A stretch of DNA of 64,000 nucleotides from Lachnospiraceae bacterium (GTDB lineage: Bacteria > Bacillota > Clostridia > Lachnospirales > Anaerotignaceae), in assembly GCA_003543235.1 (NCBI GenBank), contig DPJA01000039.1, forward strand, positions 186,001 to 250,000, read 5' to 3'. The notes beneath the pieces were generated by a model. That model saw nothing but the letters and a program-made list of their open reading frames with translations, was not told where the DNA came from and searched no databases. The translations under genes were made by a program, and so were the position numbers. This document shows, one piece after another, positions 36,295 to 45,432 of the stretch (its first letter is position 1; every line of letters begins with the position of its first letter).

Positions 36295-36396
36295 TAAAAA
36301 ATGAAATTTTTAGTAGTACAGGCCATATTTTGTCCACTCACCTTTTTACATCTTAGTCCATAAAATAATAATGAACATTACTTTGGATGTGTGGTT

Positions 36397-36591
36397 ATGA
36401 ATAACGCCATCAATAAAATCAATGCAGTAGTACCACCTGGAATAACCGGCGCAGGCATAGGCATTGCCATACTTGATACAGGTATTTGCCCTCTTGAAGA
36501 TTTTACTCTTCCACAAAACCGAATTATTGCCTTTAAGGATTTTGTATACGGACGCAATAATGCCTATGATGACAACGGTCATGGTACACAT
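36397..36591 (+). pseudogene. Subtilisin-like serine protease, interrupted (5' fragment)
   Basis: The fragment encodes MNNAINKINAVVPPG, then the catalytic Asp block GIAILDTGI (about residue 26), then DDNGHGTH (about residue 65) with the catalytic His. Directly after HGTH the reading leaves the family pattern (expected VAGI) and becomes unrelated AT-rich sequence with a stop at 36736-36738. The Ser-bearing half is not found anywhere in the window. This marks one end of an inserted element rather than gradual decay, because the break is abrupt at a conserved codon. Confidence 0.85.
36583..36591. other. Candidate attachment/insertion junction
   Basis: The bases GGTACACAT encode the GTH of the protease HGTH motif and are the last that fit the interrupted gene. 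Large serine recombinases of the TnpX/TndX kind recombine at a central dinucleotide in a short conserved core, so the crossover is expected inside or next to this stretch. The matching copy at the other end of the element is not in view. Confidence 0.55.
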
Positions 36592-36677
36592 ATAAATGAT
36601 TGCAAATCAAAACGCATATACAAATATAGCTCATATAAAAAAGTCATTTTCAGCTATTTTAAAATATATATTTCTAT

Positions 36678-38146
36678 CTACACATTCCAATGTATTGTTA
36701 CCTCTTTTGTATCGTCAAGGGTATCAATTTCAATGTAGTCAACAAAATGATTTAATATCTGGGCACTTAGTTTTTCAAAAACACAATACTTTTTAATAAT
36801 GGATTGTATATTCTTTTTGCCACTTCTCTTATTCTCATTGTCTAAAATTTCTATATTTAATAAAGCAGACCTTTTTTTCTTTACTTCTATTTCTTCCATA
36901 AGACTTTCCTTTAAAAAAATATATTCCTCATCTGTTAATTTTCCAGCTGTCTTATCTACATAGAGCATTACTGTGGCTTTTTTAAGACTGTCTAGCTTTT
37001 CTGCTAAAGCTTCTGCCTCCCTGCTTTTGCACTTTAAAATATTTTCTGTATCCTCATTTGTTTCATCAAGAATTTTTGTAAGATAATCCACATTGTCTGG
37101 TTGTTTCAAGCATTCTTCAATAATGTCTAGTATTTTATCTTTAACTATTTTTGTCAGCTCATCATAACGTATAGAGTTATGCCTGCAATCCTTTCCTTTG
37201 CTTCTGGAAAAAACCTGACAATACAAATATACCTGTTGGTTGCGACCAACAACCCTAAACATCTTGTTTCCGCAATGCTTGCAATACACCTTGCCCGAAA
37301 AAATAAATATATTTTTCTGTCCTATTGCCTTGTTGGTAGTTTCATACTTATTTTCTTTAAGCATTTTTTGAACCAACTCAAATTCTTCCTTACTAATAAT
37401 GGGCTGATGGCAATTAGGCACAGCTATCCATTCCTGCGGTGGAACAGTAATCATTTTTTTGCTTTTATAGCTTGCCTTTCGCTCTTTGCCCTGCACAATT
37501 GTTCCTATATAAACCTCGTTGGATAAAATTCTTTTAACAGAGCTTTTTGCCCACATACCATATACAACGCTATAATCATATTTTAATGACGGATGAAAAA
37601 AATTAGGCGTTTTCAGCCTTTTGTATGCAGAAGGTGTTGGTATGTTTTCCTCATACAATTTATTTCTTATTTTTTGACTTCCCATGCCGTCAATGTACCA
37701 TTTGAAAATTTTTTTTACTACCTCCGCCGCCTCAGCGTCAACAATTAGCCTATGCTTATCTTTAGGGTCTTTTTCATAACCATATGGTGCAAACGACCCT
37801 AAAAACTGTCCCTGTTCCATTTTGCTTTTAAATACGCTTTTGATGTTTTCTGATAAATCCTCGCAATACCACTCATTTATAAGCCCATTAATCTGTCTTG
37901 CTTTTTTATTGCCTTTAATGCTTGTGTCAACATTGTCCACCACACCTATAAATCGTATCCCTATAATAGGAAACAACCCATGAATATATTTTTCTACCAA
38001 CTCCATATCCCTTGTAAATCTTGATTGGGATTTGCATATAACAGTGTTAAAACATCCATTTTTTGCATCTCTTATCATTCTGTTAAAGGAAGGTCTATCC
38101 CTATCAAGCCCTGAATAATCATCATCAGCAGGTGTTACGCAAGGAC
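36678..38146 (-). pseudogene. Large serine recombinase lacking its catalytic N-terminus
   Basis: The frame is open from 38146 with no start codon near a Shine-Dalgarno; the first ATG is at 38078. The visible protein begins within the resolvase domain (DYSGLDRDRPSFNRM, normally about residue 60-75). It continues through CKSQSRFTRDMELVEKYIHG, the recombinase domain, a zinc ribbon (CKHCGNKMF then CQVFSRSKGKDC) and a coiled coil. The catalytic Ser in YVRLS is missing. Its 5' end runs out of the stop codon of the upstream recombinase gene within a T7 tract, as if a deletion fused the two. It lies nearest the element end. Confidence 0.8.
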
Positions 38147-39739
38147 TTAAAAAAATTGTGTATTTCTAAATTCATCAAACCTCCATTGTATATGAATAGA
38201 ATTATCTGCACATACATATATGCTGTCAACAAATGTAAGTACCATCTCTCGTGTTAATGTATCAACCTCCAGATATTCCCTTAATAAATTATCCTGAGGC
38301 AACACCTTACGTTCAGCCTTTAGTTTCTTTTCCCCAATTATTTTTTCTGTTAGAGTATTAATCAACTGTTGAAATTGTTTCTGCCTGACATGAATTTTTT
38401 CACACTGCAAAATATATTGCTGCTTTGTAATTTCCTCATTTGCATACTTGTCATAGCAATCCATTTTTTGATTTTTGCATTTCAATACCGCACCCTCATA
38501 AACGGCAATTTGCTTTTCCAATTTAAGTATTTGGTTGCTCTCTTTTGATTTTTTTCTAAGTTGCTCCTTTTCAATAAATATCATAATATATAACTGTATT
38601 GCCTGAAGAACAGTTTCAGCAATATCCGCTTCGGCAATAGGTTCTCTCATACATTTTGAACTTTCGTCTACACTGGTTGAAAAACAATAGTACATTGCAC
38701 AATTTTTACTTCTTCTTCTAAGTGCGTGCCCACAAACGCCACATTTTAGCTTGCCTGTAAACAGATAAATTTTTCGCCCTTCAAACTCTTTTTCGGCATA
38801 TTTTTTCATTACGGACTGAGCCTTTTCAAAAGTTTCAAAAGATACAAGGGGTTCGTGCCTATTCTCTACCACAACCCATTCACTTTTTGATTTTTTTTTA
38901 GTCATTTTATTCCCAACTTCGGGACGATACCTCTTTCCGTAAACCACCTTACCAAGATACCGTTCATCTCTTAAAATACTGCAAATTATATTATTCTGCC
39001 ACTTTGCTGTTTCGTTAATAGTATGCCATGGGTAATGAATGCCTACTTTATTTTTATATACACTTCGTTCCTCCACTTGCTCAATATTCAAAATTTTTGC
39101 AATTTCAGTTGCACTAATTCCTTCACAAGCCATACTAAAAATGCGTTTAACAATTTCTGCCGACAAAGGTTCTACTATAAGTTGATTTTTATTCCCTTGT
39201 GCCTTTTCATAACCAAAAGGAGCATACGGGCTGAGATAATCACCCTTTAAAGCTTTTGTCAGTTTTGCAGACTTTACTTTTTTAGATAAATCTTTGCTGT
39301 AATAACTGTAAATTATGTTTTTGAAAGCAACCTCTAAACCGCTGGTTTTTCCATTCATATTTGCACTATCATAATTATCATTTACTGATATAAAACGAAC
39401 ACCCATAAACGGAAATATCTGGTCAACATAATCGCTGACTTCAAGATAATTTCTTCCAAACCGAGAAAAATCCTTTACTATAATACAGTTGATTTCATTT
39501 TGTCTTGTCAGTTCCAATAGCTCTGTAATTGCAGGTCTTTGAAAATTTGTACCAGAAAATCCATCGTCAACCATAGTATGTATTGCAGCACCGTCAAACT
39601 CACTTTTGGTTTTCACAAAGTTATTTAGCAAGTCCTTTTGGTTTTTAACACTGTTGCTTTCTTCCTTTCCATTCTCATTCAAATCAACATCTTCGGAAGA
39701 TAATCGTACATACAAAGCGATACTGTAGTTATTATCCAA
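38147..39739 (-). CDS. Large serine recombinase (TnpX/TndX type)
   Basis: The 530-residue protein starts with TTG at 39739, preceded by GGAGGAGG. The resolvase domain has the catalytic Ser14 in ALYVRLSSED, then NSVKNQKDLL, DDGFSGTNFQRP and IIVKDFSRFGRN. A recombinase domain, a zinc ribbon (LKCGVCGHALRR then YCFSTSVDESSKC) and a long coiled coil follow. These enzymes excise and insert elements by double-strand cleavage at short cores. The stop codon lies in a run of seven T, with the truncated recombinase continuing in the -1 frame. Last of three tandem intact genes. Confidence 0.9.
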   Translation of the reverse strand: MDNNYSIALYVRLSSEDVDLNENGKEESNSVKNQKDLLNNFVKTKSEFDGAAIHTMVDDGFSGTNFQRPAITELLELTRQNEINCIIVKDFSRFGRNYLEVSDYVDQIFPFMGVRFISVNDNYDSANMNGKTSGLEVAFKNIIYSYYSKDLSKKVKSAKLTKALKGDYLSPYAPFGYEKAQGNKNQLIVEPLSAEIVKRIFSMACEGISATEIAKILNIEQVEERSVYKNKVGIHYPWHTINETAKWQNNIICSILRDERYLGKVVYGKRYRPEVGNKMTKKKSKSEWVVVENRHEPLVSFETFEKAQSVMKKYAEKEFEGRKIYLFTGKLKCGVCGHALRRRSKNCAMYYCFSTSVDESSKCMREPIAEADIAETVLQAIQLYIMIFIEKEQLRKKSKESNQILKLEKQIAVYEGAVLKCKNQKMDCYDKYANEEITKQQYILQCEKIHVRQKQFQQLINTLTEKIIGEKKLKAERKVLPQDNLLREYLEVDTLTREMVLTFVDSIYVCADNSIHIQWRFDEFRNTQFF

Positions 39740-39769
39740 CTATACCTCCTCCTGTGAAAAAACATTACA

Positions 39770-40729
39770 TTATTCAGCCATAACACTTTGAACTTTATAG
39801 AAAACATCTTGATTTATAATGGGTTCATGCGTATTTTTAATAACAATCCAGTCATCTTTTGGAACTTTAATTTGTTTCTGACCATTAAATAACGACTCTC
39901 TCTTTTTGCCTTGCACCATGTTGCCAAGATAAATCTGATTTTGAAGTATTTGCTTAATAGTAGCCATTTTCCATGTCGTATTTGCCCATCGCTTATCCTT
40001 TACTATTCCTTTTTCATAACGGTATCTTGATGGTGCAGGAATGTTATTCGTTATAAGCCAATTAACTATTTTAGCATAACTGAAGCCCTCTGCTTTTAGG
40101 GAGAAAATTTTACGCACAATTTCAGCCGCATCCTCATCAACAATCAGCTTATGTTTATCTTCAGGATTTTTCAAATATCCAAAAGATGGCCATGTACCTA
40201 TAAACTCACCTCTTTCCTGTTTTGCACGAAGTACAGGACAAATTTTTTGCGAAATATCACGAGCATATACATCATTTGTAAGGTTTAAAAGGTGCATAAT
40301 CAGCTGGTCGGAATATGTAGTAGATAAACTGTCATAAGAGTCGTTTACAGCTATGAATCGAACATTGAAAAACGGAAAGGTATTTTCCAAATATTCTCCT
40401 GCTTCAATGTAATTTCTTCCAAAACGAGATAAGTCTTTAACAATAATGCAGTCTATTTTATTTCCTTTAACATCCTCAATCATTTTGTCAAATTCAGGTC
40501 TTTGAAAATTTACTCCTGTTTTGCCATTGTCACGATAAACAGAAATTATGTGGAATTCAGGTTTATCTGCAATATATCTTCTAAGTAAATTTTCTTGATT
40601 TTCAATGGAATTGCTATCTTTACTGTGTCCATCAAACACCGAAAGCCGAACATATAATGCAGTTTTATATCCCATAAATTCCTTTTGTTCTAACGGTGGA
40701 ATTTGATTTTTTCTGCTCTTTCTCGCCAT
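39770..40729 (-). CDS. Short serine recombinase without zinc ribbon
   Basis: Start at 40729 (MARKSRKNQIPP) has AAGGCAGTG upstream; a GTG three codons earlier is less well placed. The 319-residue protein has a complete resolvase domain with catalytic Ser in ALYVRLSVFDG, NSIENQENLL and IIVKDLSRFGRNY, and a recombinase domain. It ends cleanly at NQDVFYKVQSVMAE, just where the zinc ribbon and coiled coil begin in its neighbours. It lies 30 bases after the previous gene and 30 before the next, so it may be a natural short partner rather than a decayed gene. Confidence 0.8.
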   Translation of the reverse strand: MARKSRKNQIPPLEQKEFMGYKTALYVRLSVFDGHSKDSNSIENQENLLRRYIADKPEFHIISVYRDNGKTGVNFQRPEFDKMIEDVKGNKIDCIIVKDLSRFGRNYIEAGEYLENTFPFFNVRFIAVNDSYDSLSTTYSDQLIMHLLNLTNDVYARDISQKICPVLRAKQERGEFIGTWPSFGYLKNPEDKHKLIVDEDAAEIVRKIFSLKAEGFSYAKIVNWLITNNIPAPSRYRYEKGIVKDKRWANTTWKMATIKQILQNQIYLGNMVQGKKRESLFNGQKQIKVPKDDWIVIKNTHEPIINQDVFYKVQSVMAE

Positions 40730-40762
40730 AACTATCACTGCCTTTTATAATAAAATTCCTTT

Positions 40763-42382
40763 TTAAATACTTCCTTTAAAAGCAAAAATGTTTTCATATT
40801 CATACTGGAATTTAAAATCAATGTGTATTCTTTGGTTTTCAAATACAGTTATTTTCTTTATAAGCTGAACAGTAAGTTTTCTGGTTAGTTCTTCAATATT
40901 CCTATGTTCTTTAAAATAATCAATCCATTTCTGTCCTTCTGTTTTTCCCAAGATAAGCTTTTGTATTTCCTCTTCAATATTTTTAATATCCTGCCTTGCC
41001 TCCACAGATTTTTCATCATAATGCTTCTTATAGTTGTGGTAATCTTCTTCATCAAGTAATCCATCTTTAAAGTCCTCATAAACACGCATTTTGTTATTTT
41101 CATATCGCTCATATTCCTTTTTCTTTTCAGCCAATTTTTGGTGACATTTTTGTACCTGTCTATTTGTGTAAGGAATATTATCAATGACATTAAGAATTTC
41201 ATCTAAGTCCAAAATGTTTTTTATATGCTCCTGCAATGCCAATAATACAGCATTTTCCAAATAAACAGCACGAATACTATGGCTGCTGCAGTCTTTTTTA
41301 CTTTTAAATTCTGAGCAAATATAATAATAATATGGGTTTTCAGAAGTCCCATTATTCTTCCTAATCATACTGCTTTCACAATCTCCGCAAAACACTAATC
41401 CAGATAAAGGGTATACGGTTTTAGCTGTTGGTGCGGTTCTGGTGTCAGCTTTTAATACTTCCTGTAGGCTTTCAAAAATATCATTATCTATAATTGCTTC
41501 GTGATTATTTTCAACACAAATCCACTGGTTTTGGGGAACATCAAACCGTTTTTTTACTTTATAATTTGGTGAACTTTTTTTGCCTTGTATCAATGTACCA
41601 ATATACAATTTGTTCTTCAAAATTCTAAGTACAGCCGTAGGTGTCCATTTTGCCTTTCCATTGACCTTAAAGGTTGTGGCATAATTTAAGCCTATGTATC
41701 TCTTATGCTCCATAGGCGAAAGAATGTTATTGTCATTAAGATAGTCAGCAATAGCTCCTGAACTCATGCCCTCCAATTTTTTCTTGAAAATATCCTGCAC
41801 AACTGGAGCCGCTAATTCGTCAACAATCAGCTTGTTTTTATTCTCTGGATTACGCAAATAACCATAGGCTGCAAAGGGTGCAATAAAATCACCTTTTTTG
41901 CGTTTAACATCCAACTGACTGCGGATTTTTATTGAAATATCACGACAGTAAGCATCATTCATTAAATTTTTTACAGGTACAATTAAATTATTTGCAAAAG
42001 TTTTGGGTTCAAGGCTATCTATATCATCATTGACTGATATAAACCTAACCCCCATAAAAGGAAAAATTTTTTCTATATATTTTCCTGTTTCAATAAAATT
42101 TCTGCCTAAACGAGATAAATCCTTAACTATCACACAGTTTATTTTTCTTTCCTTAATGTCCTCAAGCATAGCAATAAATGAAGGTCTATCAAAATTGACA
42201 CCAGTAAATCCATCATCAACTCTTTCAGAACAGATAATAATATCTTCCTTATTATTAACAAAGGCACGAATTAAGTCTTTTTGATTTCCAATACTGTCAC
42301 TTTCCACCTTGTCGCCGTCCTCTTTGGAAAGACGGACATAAGCGGCTGCGTGATAGCACTTGTTTTCGTTGTTGTCCCTCAT
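40763..42382 (-). CDS. Large serine recombinase (TnpX/TndX type)
   Basis: The 539-residue protein has catalytic Ser19 in AAYVRLSKEDGD, DSIGNQKDLIRAF, DDGFTGVNFDRPSF and IVKDLSRLGRNFIE. The recombinase domain spans about 165-290, the zinc ribbon is VFCGDCESSM then YYICSEFKSKKDC (about 330-375), and a coiled coil follows (about 410-490). First of three tandem intact recombinases. GGGGTGA precedes the ATG. A DUF6870 gene lies 44 bases upstream on the same strand. Confidence 0.9.
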   Translation of the reverse strand: MRDNNENKCYHAAAYVRLSKEDGDKVESDSIGNQKDLIRAFVNNKEDIIICSERVDDGFTGVNFDRPSFIAMLEDIKERKINCVIVKDLSRLGRNFIETGKYIEKIFPFMGVRFISVNDDIDSLEPKTFANNLIVPVKNLMNDAYCRDISIKIRSQLDVKRKKGDFIAPFAAYGYLRNPENKNKLIVDELAAPVVQDIFKKKLEGMSSGAIADYLNDNNILSPMEHKRYIGLNYATTFKVNGKAKWTPTAVLRILKNKLYIGTLIQGKKSSPNYKVKKRFDVPQNQWICVENNHEAIIDNDIFESLQEVLKADTRTAPTAKTVYPLSGLVFCGDCESSMIRKNNGTSENPYYYYICSEFKSKKDCSSHSIRAVYLENAVLLALQEHIKNILDLDEILNVIDNIPYTNRQVQKCHQKLAEKKKEYERYENNKMRVYEDFKDGLLDEEDYHNYKKHYDEKSVEARQDIKNIEEEIQKLILGKTEGQKWIDYFKEHRNIEELTRKLTVQLIKKITVFENQRIHIDFKFQYEYENIFAFKGSI

Positions 42383-42426
42383 TTTTGTTCACCCCTAATT
42401 GCTGTGTCTTTTTTGTAAATTAATAA

Positions 42427-42687
42427 TCATAATGTATTAAGATAATTCTCCATTCTCTGTTCAAAAGTAACTCCATCATGGGTGAACCCAACGCTTACAG
42501 CAATTTTCCCTACTTTAAAGCAAAATGGATTTTTCACCTGTTCCACAAATTCAACAACTCGCTGGGATTGGGGTAAATCATCTGATATTTTAATATCTCT
42601 CAAATCAACTAATTCCTCTCCCTTGACGGTTCGAACATCAATATTTCTGAGGCTAATTAATTGCTCTGATGTAACGGAATAATCCAT
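42427..42687 (-). CDS. DUF6870 family protein
   Basis: The 86-residue protein reads SEQLISLRNIDVRTVKGEEL, then VDLRDIKISDDLPQSQRVVE, then FVEQVKNPFCFKVG, then a C-terminal TFEQRMENYLNTL. This layout is known from small proteins encoded beside serine recombinases in Clostridia. Function is unknown; a role in recombination control or DNA binding is inference. AGGAGG precedes the ATG. The 265-base gap to the chemotaxis gene is AT-rich with no gene. Confidence 0.75.
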   Translation of the reverse strand: MDYSVTSEQLISLRNIDVRTVKGEELVDLRDIKISDDLPQSQRVVEFVEQVKNPFCFKVGKIAVSVGFTHDGVTFEQRMENYLNTL

Positions 42688-42952
42688 AAGCCAAACCTCC
42701 TAAACTTCTTGCTCCATCTATATGAAATTTCCTCTTGTCATATTCATGCAAAGATTAACTACAAATAAAAAATATTATGTCGTTTATGTTCAATAAACAT
42801 ATTTAAAAAAATTATATTTTGTCAATAAAATTTTCTTGACGACTTATCTATAGTATTTTTTGCCAAAAAAACAATTGTAGATTGCTATTTTTGACATTAA
42901 ATGCTAATATAAAATGGCATAATATTATATAATTACGAGGGGTGGACAAAAC

Positions 42953-44695
42953 ATGAAACATTTAAAAATACGAACAAAAATGATTTTATTGCTTTCTGTT
43001 GTTTTATTAGCGTTAAGTGCCATTGGACTGAAATCTATTAAAGAGATGAAAAATCAAGGAACACAGTTTTTGGAAGCAATGGATTTGGAAATCCGTAATA
43101 ATTTTGACAAAAATATTCAAGATCAGGTACAAAATGCCTGTTCAGCGTTGCAGGTTGTTTACGATAAACAGGTTGCTGGAGTATATACGCCTGAGGAAGC
43201 CAAAAAAATTGGTGCAGACCTTTTACGTGACCTTCGTTACGGCGAAGATGGCTATTTTTGGGCCGATACCTACGAAGGTGTAAATGTTGTTTTGCTTGGC
43301 AATGCCACAGAAGGCACTAACCGTATGAACGCTACTGACGCTGCAGGCTTCGATATGATAAATCATATTATTCAAGTAGGTCGTCAAGATGGCGGCGGAT
43401 ATACCGACTATGTTTTCCCACACTCTGGCGAAACAGAAGCTGCCCCTAAAAGAAGCTACAGCCTTGCGTTTGAGCCTTTTGGTTGGGTAATTGGTACTGG
43501 TAACTATACTGACTTTATTGACGATTATATTGCTAATGAAAAAAGCCTAATACAGGCAGATATGCAAAAATCCGTCACCACAATACTGATTTTTGTTGTA
43601 GTCTGTTTTTTGATTTCATTAGGTTTGGGTGGTTGGACTGCTTTAAGCGTAATTCGCCCTGTTGGCAAACTAAATGAAGTTACCAAGCAGCTTGCTGCGG
43701 GAAACCTAGATGCCGAGCTTGATATTTCTTCTAATGATGAAGTTGGACAGCTTGCATCCTCTATGAGCCTGCTGACCCAACGGCTAAAAGTTTATATTGA
43801 TTATATCAACGAGATAACTTATCTTTTAGGAGAAATGGGAAATGGTAATTTAAGACTTGAATTTAACCATACCTTTGACGGCGACTTTGCACGAGTTAAA
43901 GAAGCTCTGGAAAACACCTCAGAAATGCTGCGTGGCACTATGAGCGAGATTAGCATTGCCGCTGACCAAGTAGCAAGCGGTTCCGACCAAGTGTCCATAG
44001 GTGCCCAATCCTTAAGCCAAGGTGCAACAGAACAGGCATCTTCCATTGAAGAACTTGCCGCTACCATAACTGATATTTCCGACCAAATCAATACAAACGC
44101 AAAAAATGCAGTTGATGTTGGTAACCTCACTCAGCAGGCAGGAGCAGGCATTAGGGAAAGCAACAATTACATGGAGCAGATGGTAACAGCAATTAACAAT
44201 ATCAGCTTGCGTTCCAATGAAATTGGAAAAATTATAAAAGCTATTGATGATATTGCTTTCCAAACAAATATTCTTGCCCTTAATGCCGCAGTAGAAGCTG
44301 CACGTGCTGGTAGTGCCGGAAAAGGATTTGCTGTTGTTGCTGACGAAGTTCGCAACCTTGCACAGAAATCTGCAGAGGCCGCAAAAAATACCACAACATT
44401 AATTGAAGAAACCATGGATGCTGTTTCCAATGGTACTAAAATTGCAAACGAAACTGCTACTTCCTTGCAGTCAGTGGTAGAAAAAGTTGAAAAAGTAAAC
44501 CACATGATTGGCGACATCTCATCAGCAAGTGTACAGCAAGCCACTCATGCACAGCAGATTTCAGTTGGTATAGAGCAGATTTCCGCTGTAGTTCAGAACA
44601 ATAGTGCAACGGCTGAAGAATCCGCTGCTGCAAGTGAAGAACTTTCTTCACAAGCTCAGATGCTTAAAAATCACGTAAGCAGATTTAAAATGTAA
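42953..44695 (+). CDS. Methyl-accepting chemotaxis protein with Cache sensor
   Basis: The 580-residue receptor has a first membrane helix (about residues 8-27) and an extracellular single-Cache domain (about 30-190; RYGEDGYFWADTYEG and FGWVIGTGNYTDFIDDYI are typical). A second helix (about 203-225), a HAMP segment and a long cytoplasmic signalling coiled coil follow. The hairpin tip is in AIDDIAFQTNILALNAAVEA near residue 440, with EVRNLAQKSAEAAK after it. It would steer a CheA-linked flagellar system toward small organic acids or similar ligands. It is the only plus-strand gene inside the element and is flanked by recombinase genes on both sides. Confidence 0.93.
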   Translation: MKHLKIRTKMILLLSVVLLALSAIGLKSIKEMKNQGTQFLEAMDLEIRNNFDKNIQDQVQNACSALQVVYDKQVAGVYTPEEAKKIGADLLRDLRYGEDGYFWADTYEGVNVVLLGNATEGTNRMNATDAAGFDMINHIIQVGRQDGGGYTDYVFPHSGETEAAPKRSYSLAFEPFGWVIGTGNYTDFIDDYIANEKSLIQADMQKSVTTILIFVVVCFLISLGLGGWTALSVIRPVGKLNEVTKQLAAGNLDAELDISSNDEVGQLASSMSLLTQRLKVYIDYINEITYLLGEMGNGNLRLEFNHTFDGDFARVKEALENTSEMLRGTMSEISIAADQVASGSDQVSIGAQSLSQGATEQASSIEELAATITDISDQINTNAKNAVDVGNLTQQAGAGIRESNNYMEQMVTAINNISLRSNEIGKIIKAIDDIAFQTNILALNAAVEAARAGSAGKGFAVVADEVRNLAQKSAEAAKNTTTLIEETMDAVSNGTKIANETATSLQSVVEKVEKVNHMIGDISSASVQQATHAQQISVGIEQISAVVQNNSATAEESAAASEELSSQAQMLKNHVSRFKM

Positions 44696-44748
44696 CTTTG
44701 TATATTTCTCCGAAATTTTAAATATTAACTACATAAAAAATTATATAC

Positions 44749-44786
44749 AAAAAAGACAGGCGTTATATATGGCCTGTCTTTTTTTA
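44749..44786. terminator. Bidirectional terminator
   Basis: AAAAAAGACAGGC pairs with GCCTGTCTTTTTTT around a short loop. It lies after the chemotaxis gene and before the convergent recombinase stub. Confidence 0.85.
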
Positions 44787-44837
44787 TTCCCAATGTCAAT
44801 TTTAAAAAGCAGGTGTTAATAAGCAATTTTTTGATTA

Positions 44838-45035
44838 TTACTTTAACAAGGCTTTATGATTAAGCCCTATTATATCAGCATCATCAATATAAATATCATA
44901 AATCATAAACCCATTTTTTGCCGCAAATTCTGTTAAAATCATTTTTTGATTTTGTATACTTTCGCTTTCTTCACCATACTCAATTTTATCTTCGTCCTCC
45001 TTTGATAATCTACAATAAATTGCAGTTTTGTCCAT
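44838..45035 (-). pseudogene. Serine recombinase N-terminal stub
   Basis: The 65-residue product shows the start of a TnpX-type resolvase domain: AIYCRLSKEDEDKIEYG with the catalytic Ser, then SIQNQKMILTEFAAKNG. It leaves the family pattern where YIDDGYSGT is expected (reads YIDDADIIGLNH) and stops. It is the remnant of a second recombinase module, cut by deletion or insertion. Confidence 0.8.
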
Positions 45036-45072
45036 ATTGCTTCACCTCCACAAGCTACCATTTATTTCTTAA

Positions 45073-45210
45073 TCAAACTCTCGGCTCTTCAGGTCTTTCA
45101 CCATTAGATATAAAATTTGCTAAAATTCTTACCACTTCGTTGTTTCTTTCCTTACAATCTTTATTTTTAAAGCACTCTTTAACCATGATTTCCGCTTCCT
45201 TTTTCTTCAA
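45073..45210 (-). CDS. Small ORF upstream of the recombinase stub
   Basis: A 45-residue frame begins with TTG at 45210 (GAGGTG seven bases upstream) or ATG at 45186. It reads AEIMVKECFKNKDC, then NNEVVRILANFISNGERPEE. It ends 37 bases before the recombinase stub, whose own Shine-Dalgarno GGAGGTG follows. Small ORFs of this kind often lead clostridial recombinase genes. No function is recognised. Confidence 0.4.
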   Translation of the reverse strand: MKKKEAEIMVKECFKNKDCKERNNEVVRILANFISNGERPEEPRV

Positions 45211-45369
45211 AGCTTAACACCTCGATATTGCTGTAGTTTAGTAGAGTATATTCAAAGACGTTTGTACCCTATAATGAAATATTTCCCTTCACCATGTATC
45301 TGATTAAACTTCAACTTAATTGATTGACGCAGATGTGCTACAAAATAAAAAAAGTCCATACAAAGCTTT

Positions 45370-45399
45370 AAGCCCTCTACTATAAATAGCAGAAGGCTT
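45370..45399 (-). terminator. Hairpin after the last gene of the nif tail
   Basis: On the minus strand AAGCCTTCTGCTAT pairs with ATAGTAGAGGGCTT (14 bp with wobble pairs, 2-base loop). The T-run follows only about 20 bases later, so termination strength is uncertain. It lies 34 bases after the stop at 45433 and would close the nif transcript. Confidence 0.55.
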
Positions 45400-45432
45400 A
45401 ATTGTTAATAGCTATATTCTTTAAACATGACC

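Larger units (their letters stand above)
36592..45210. mobile_element. Integrated serine-recombinase element; right end not determined
   Basis: The left edge is fixed by the broken subtilase gene. Inside are a truncated recombinase, three full or near-full serine recombinases, a DUF6870 protein, a chemotaxis receptor, a further recombinase stub and a small ORF. The end given is only the last recombinase-related feature. The element may continue through the nif and mod genes. Confidence 0.6.
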
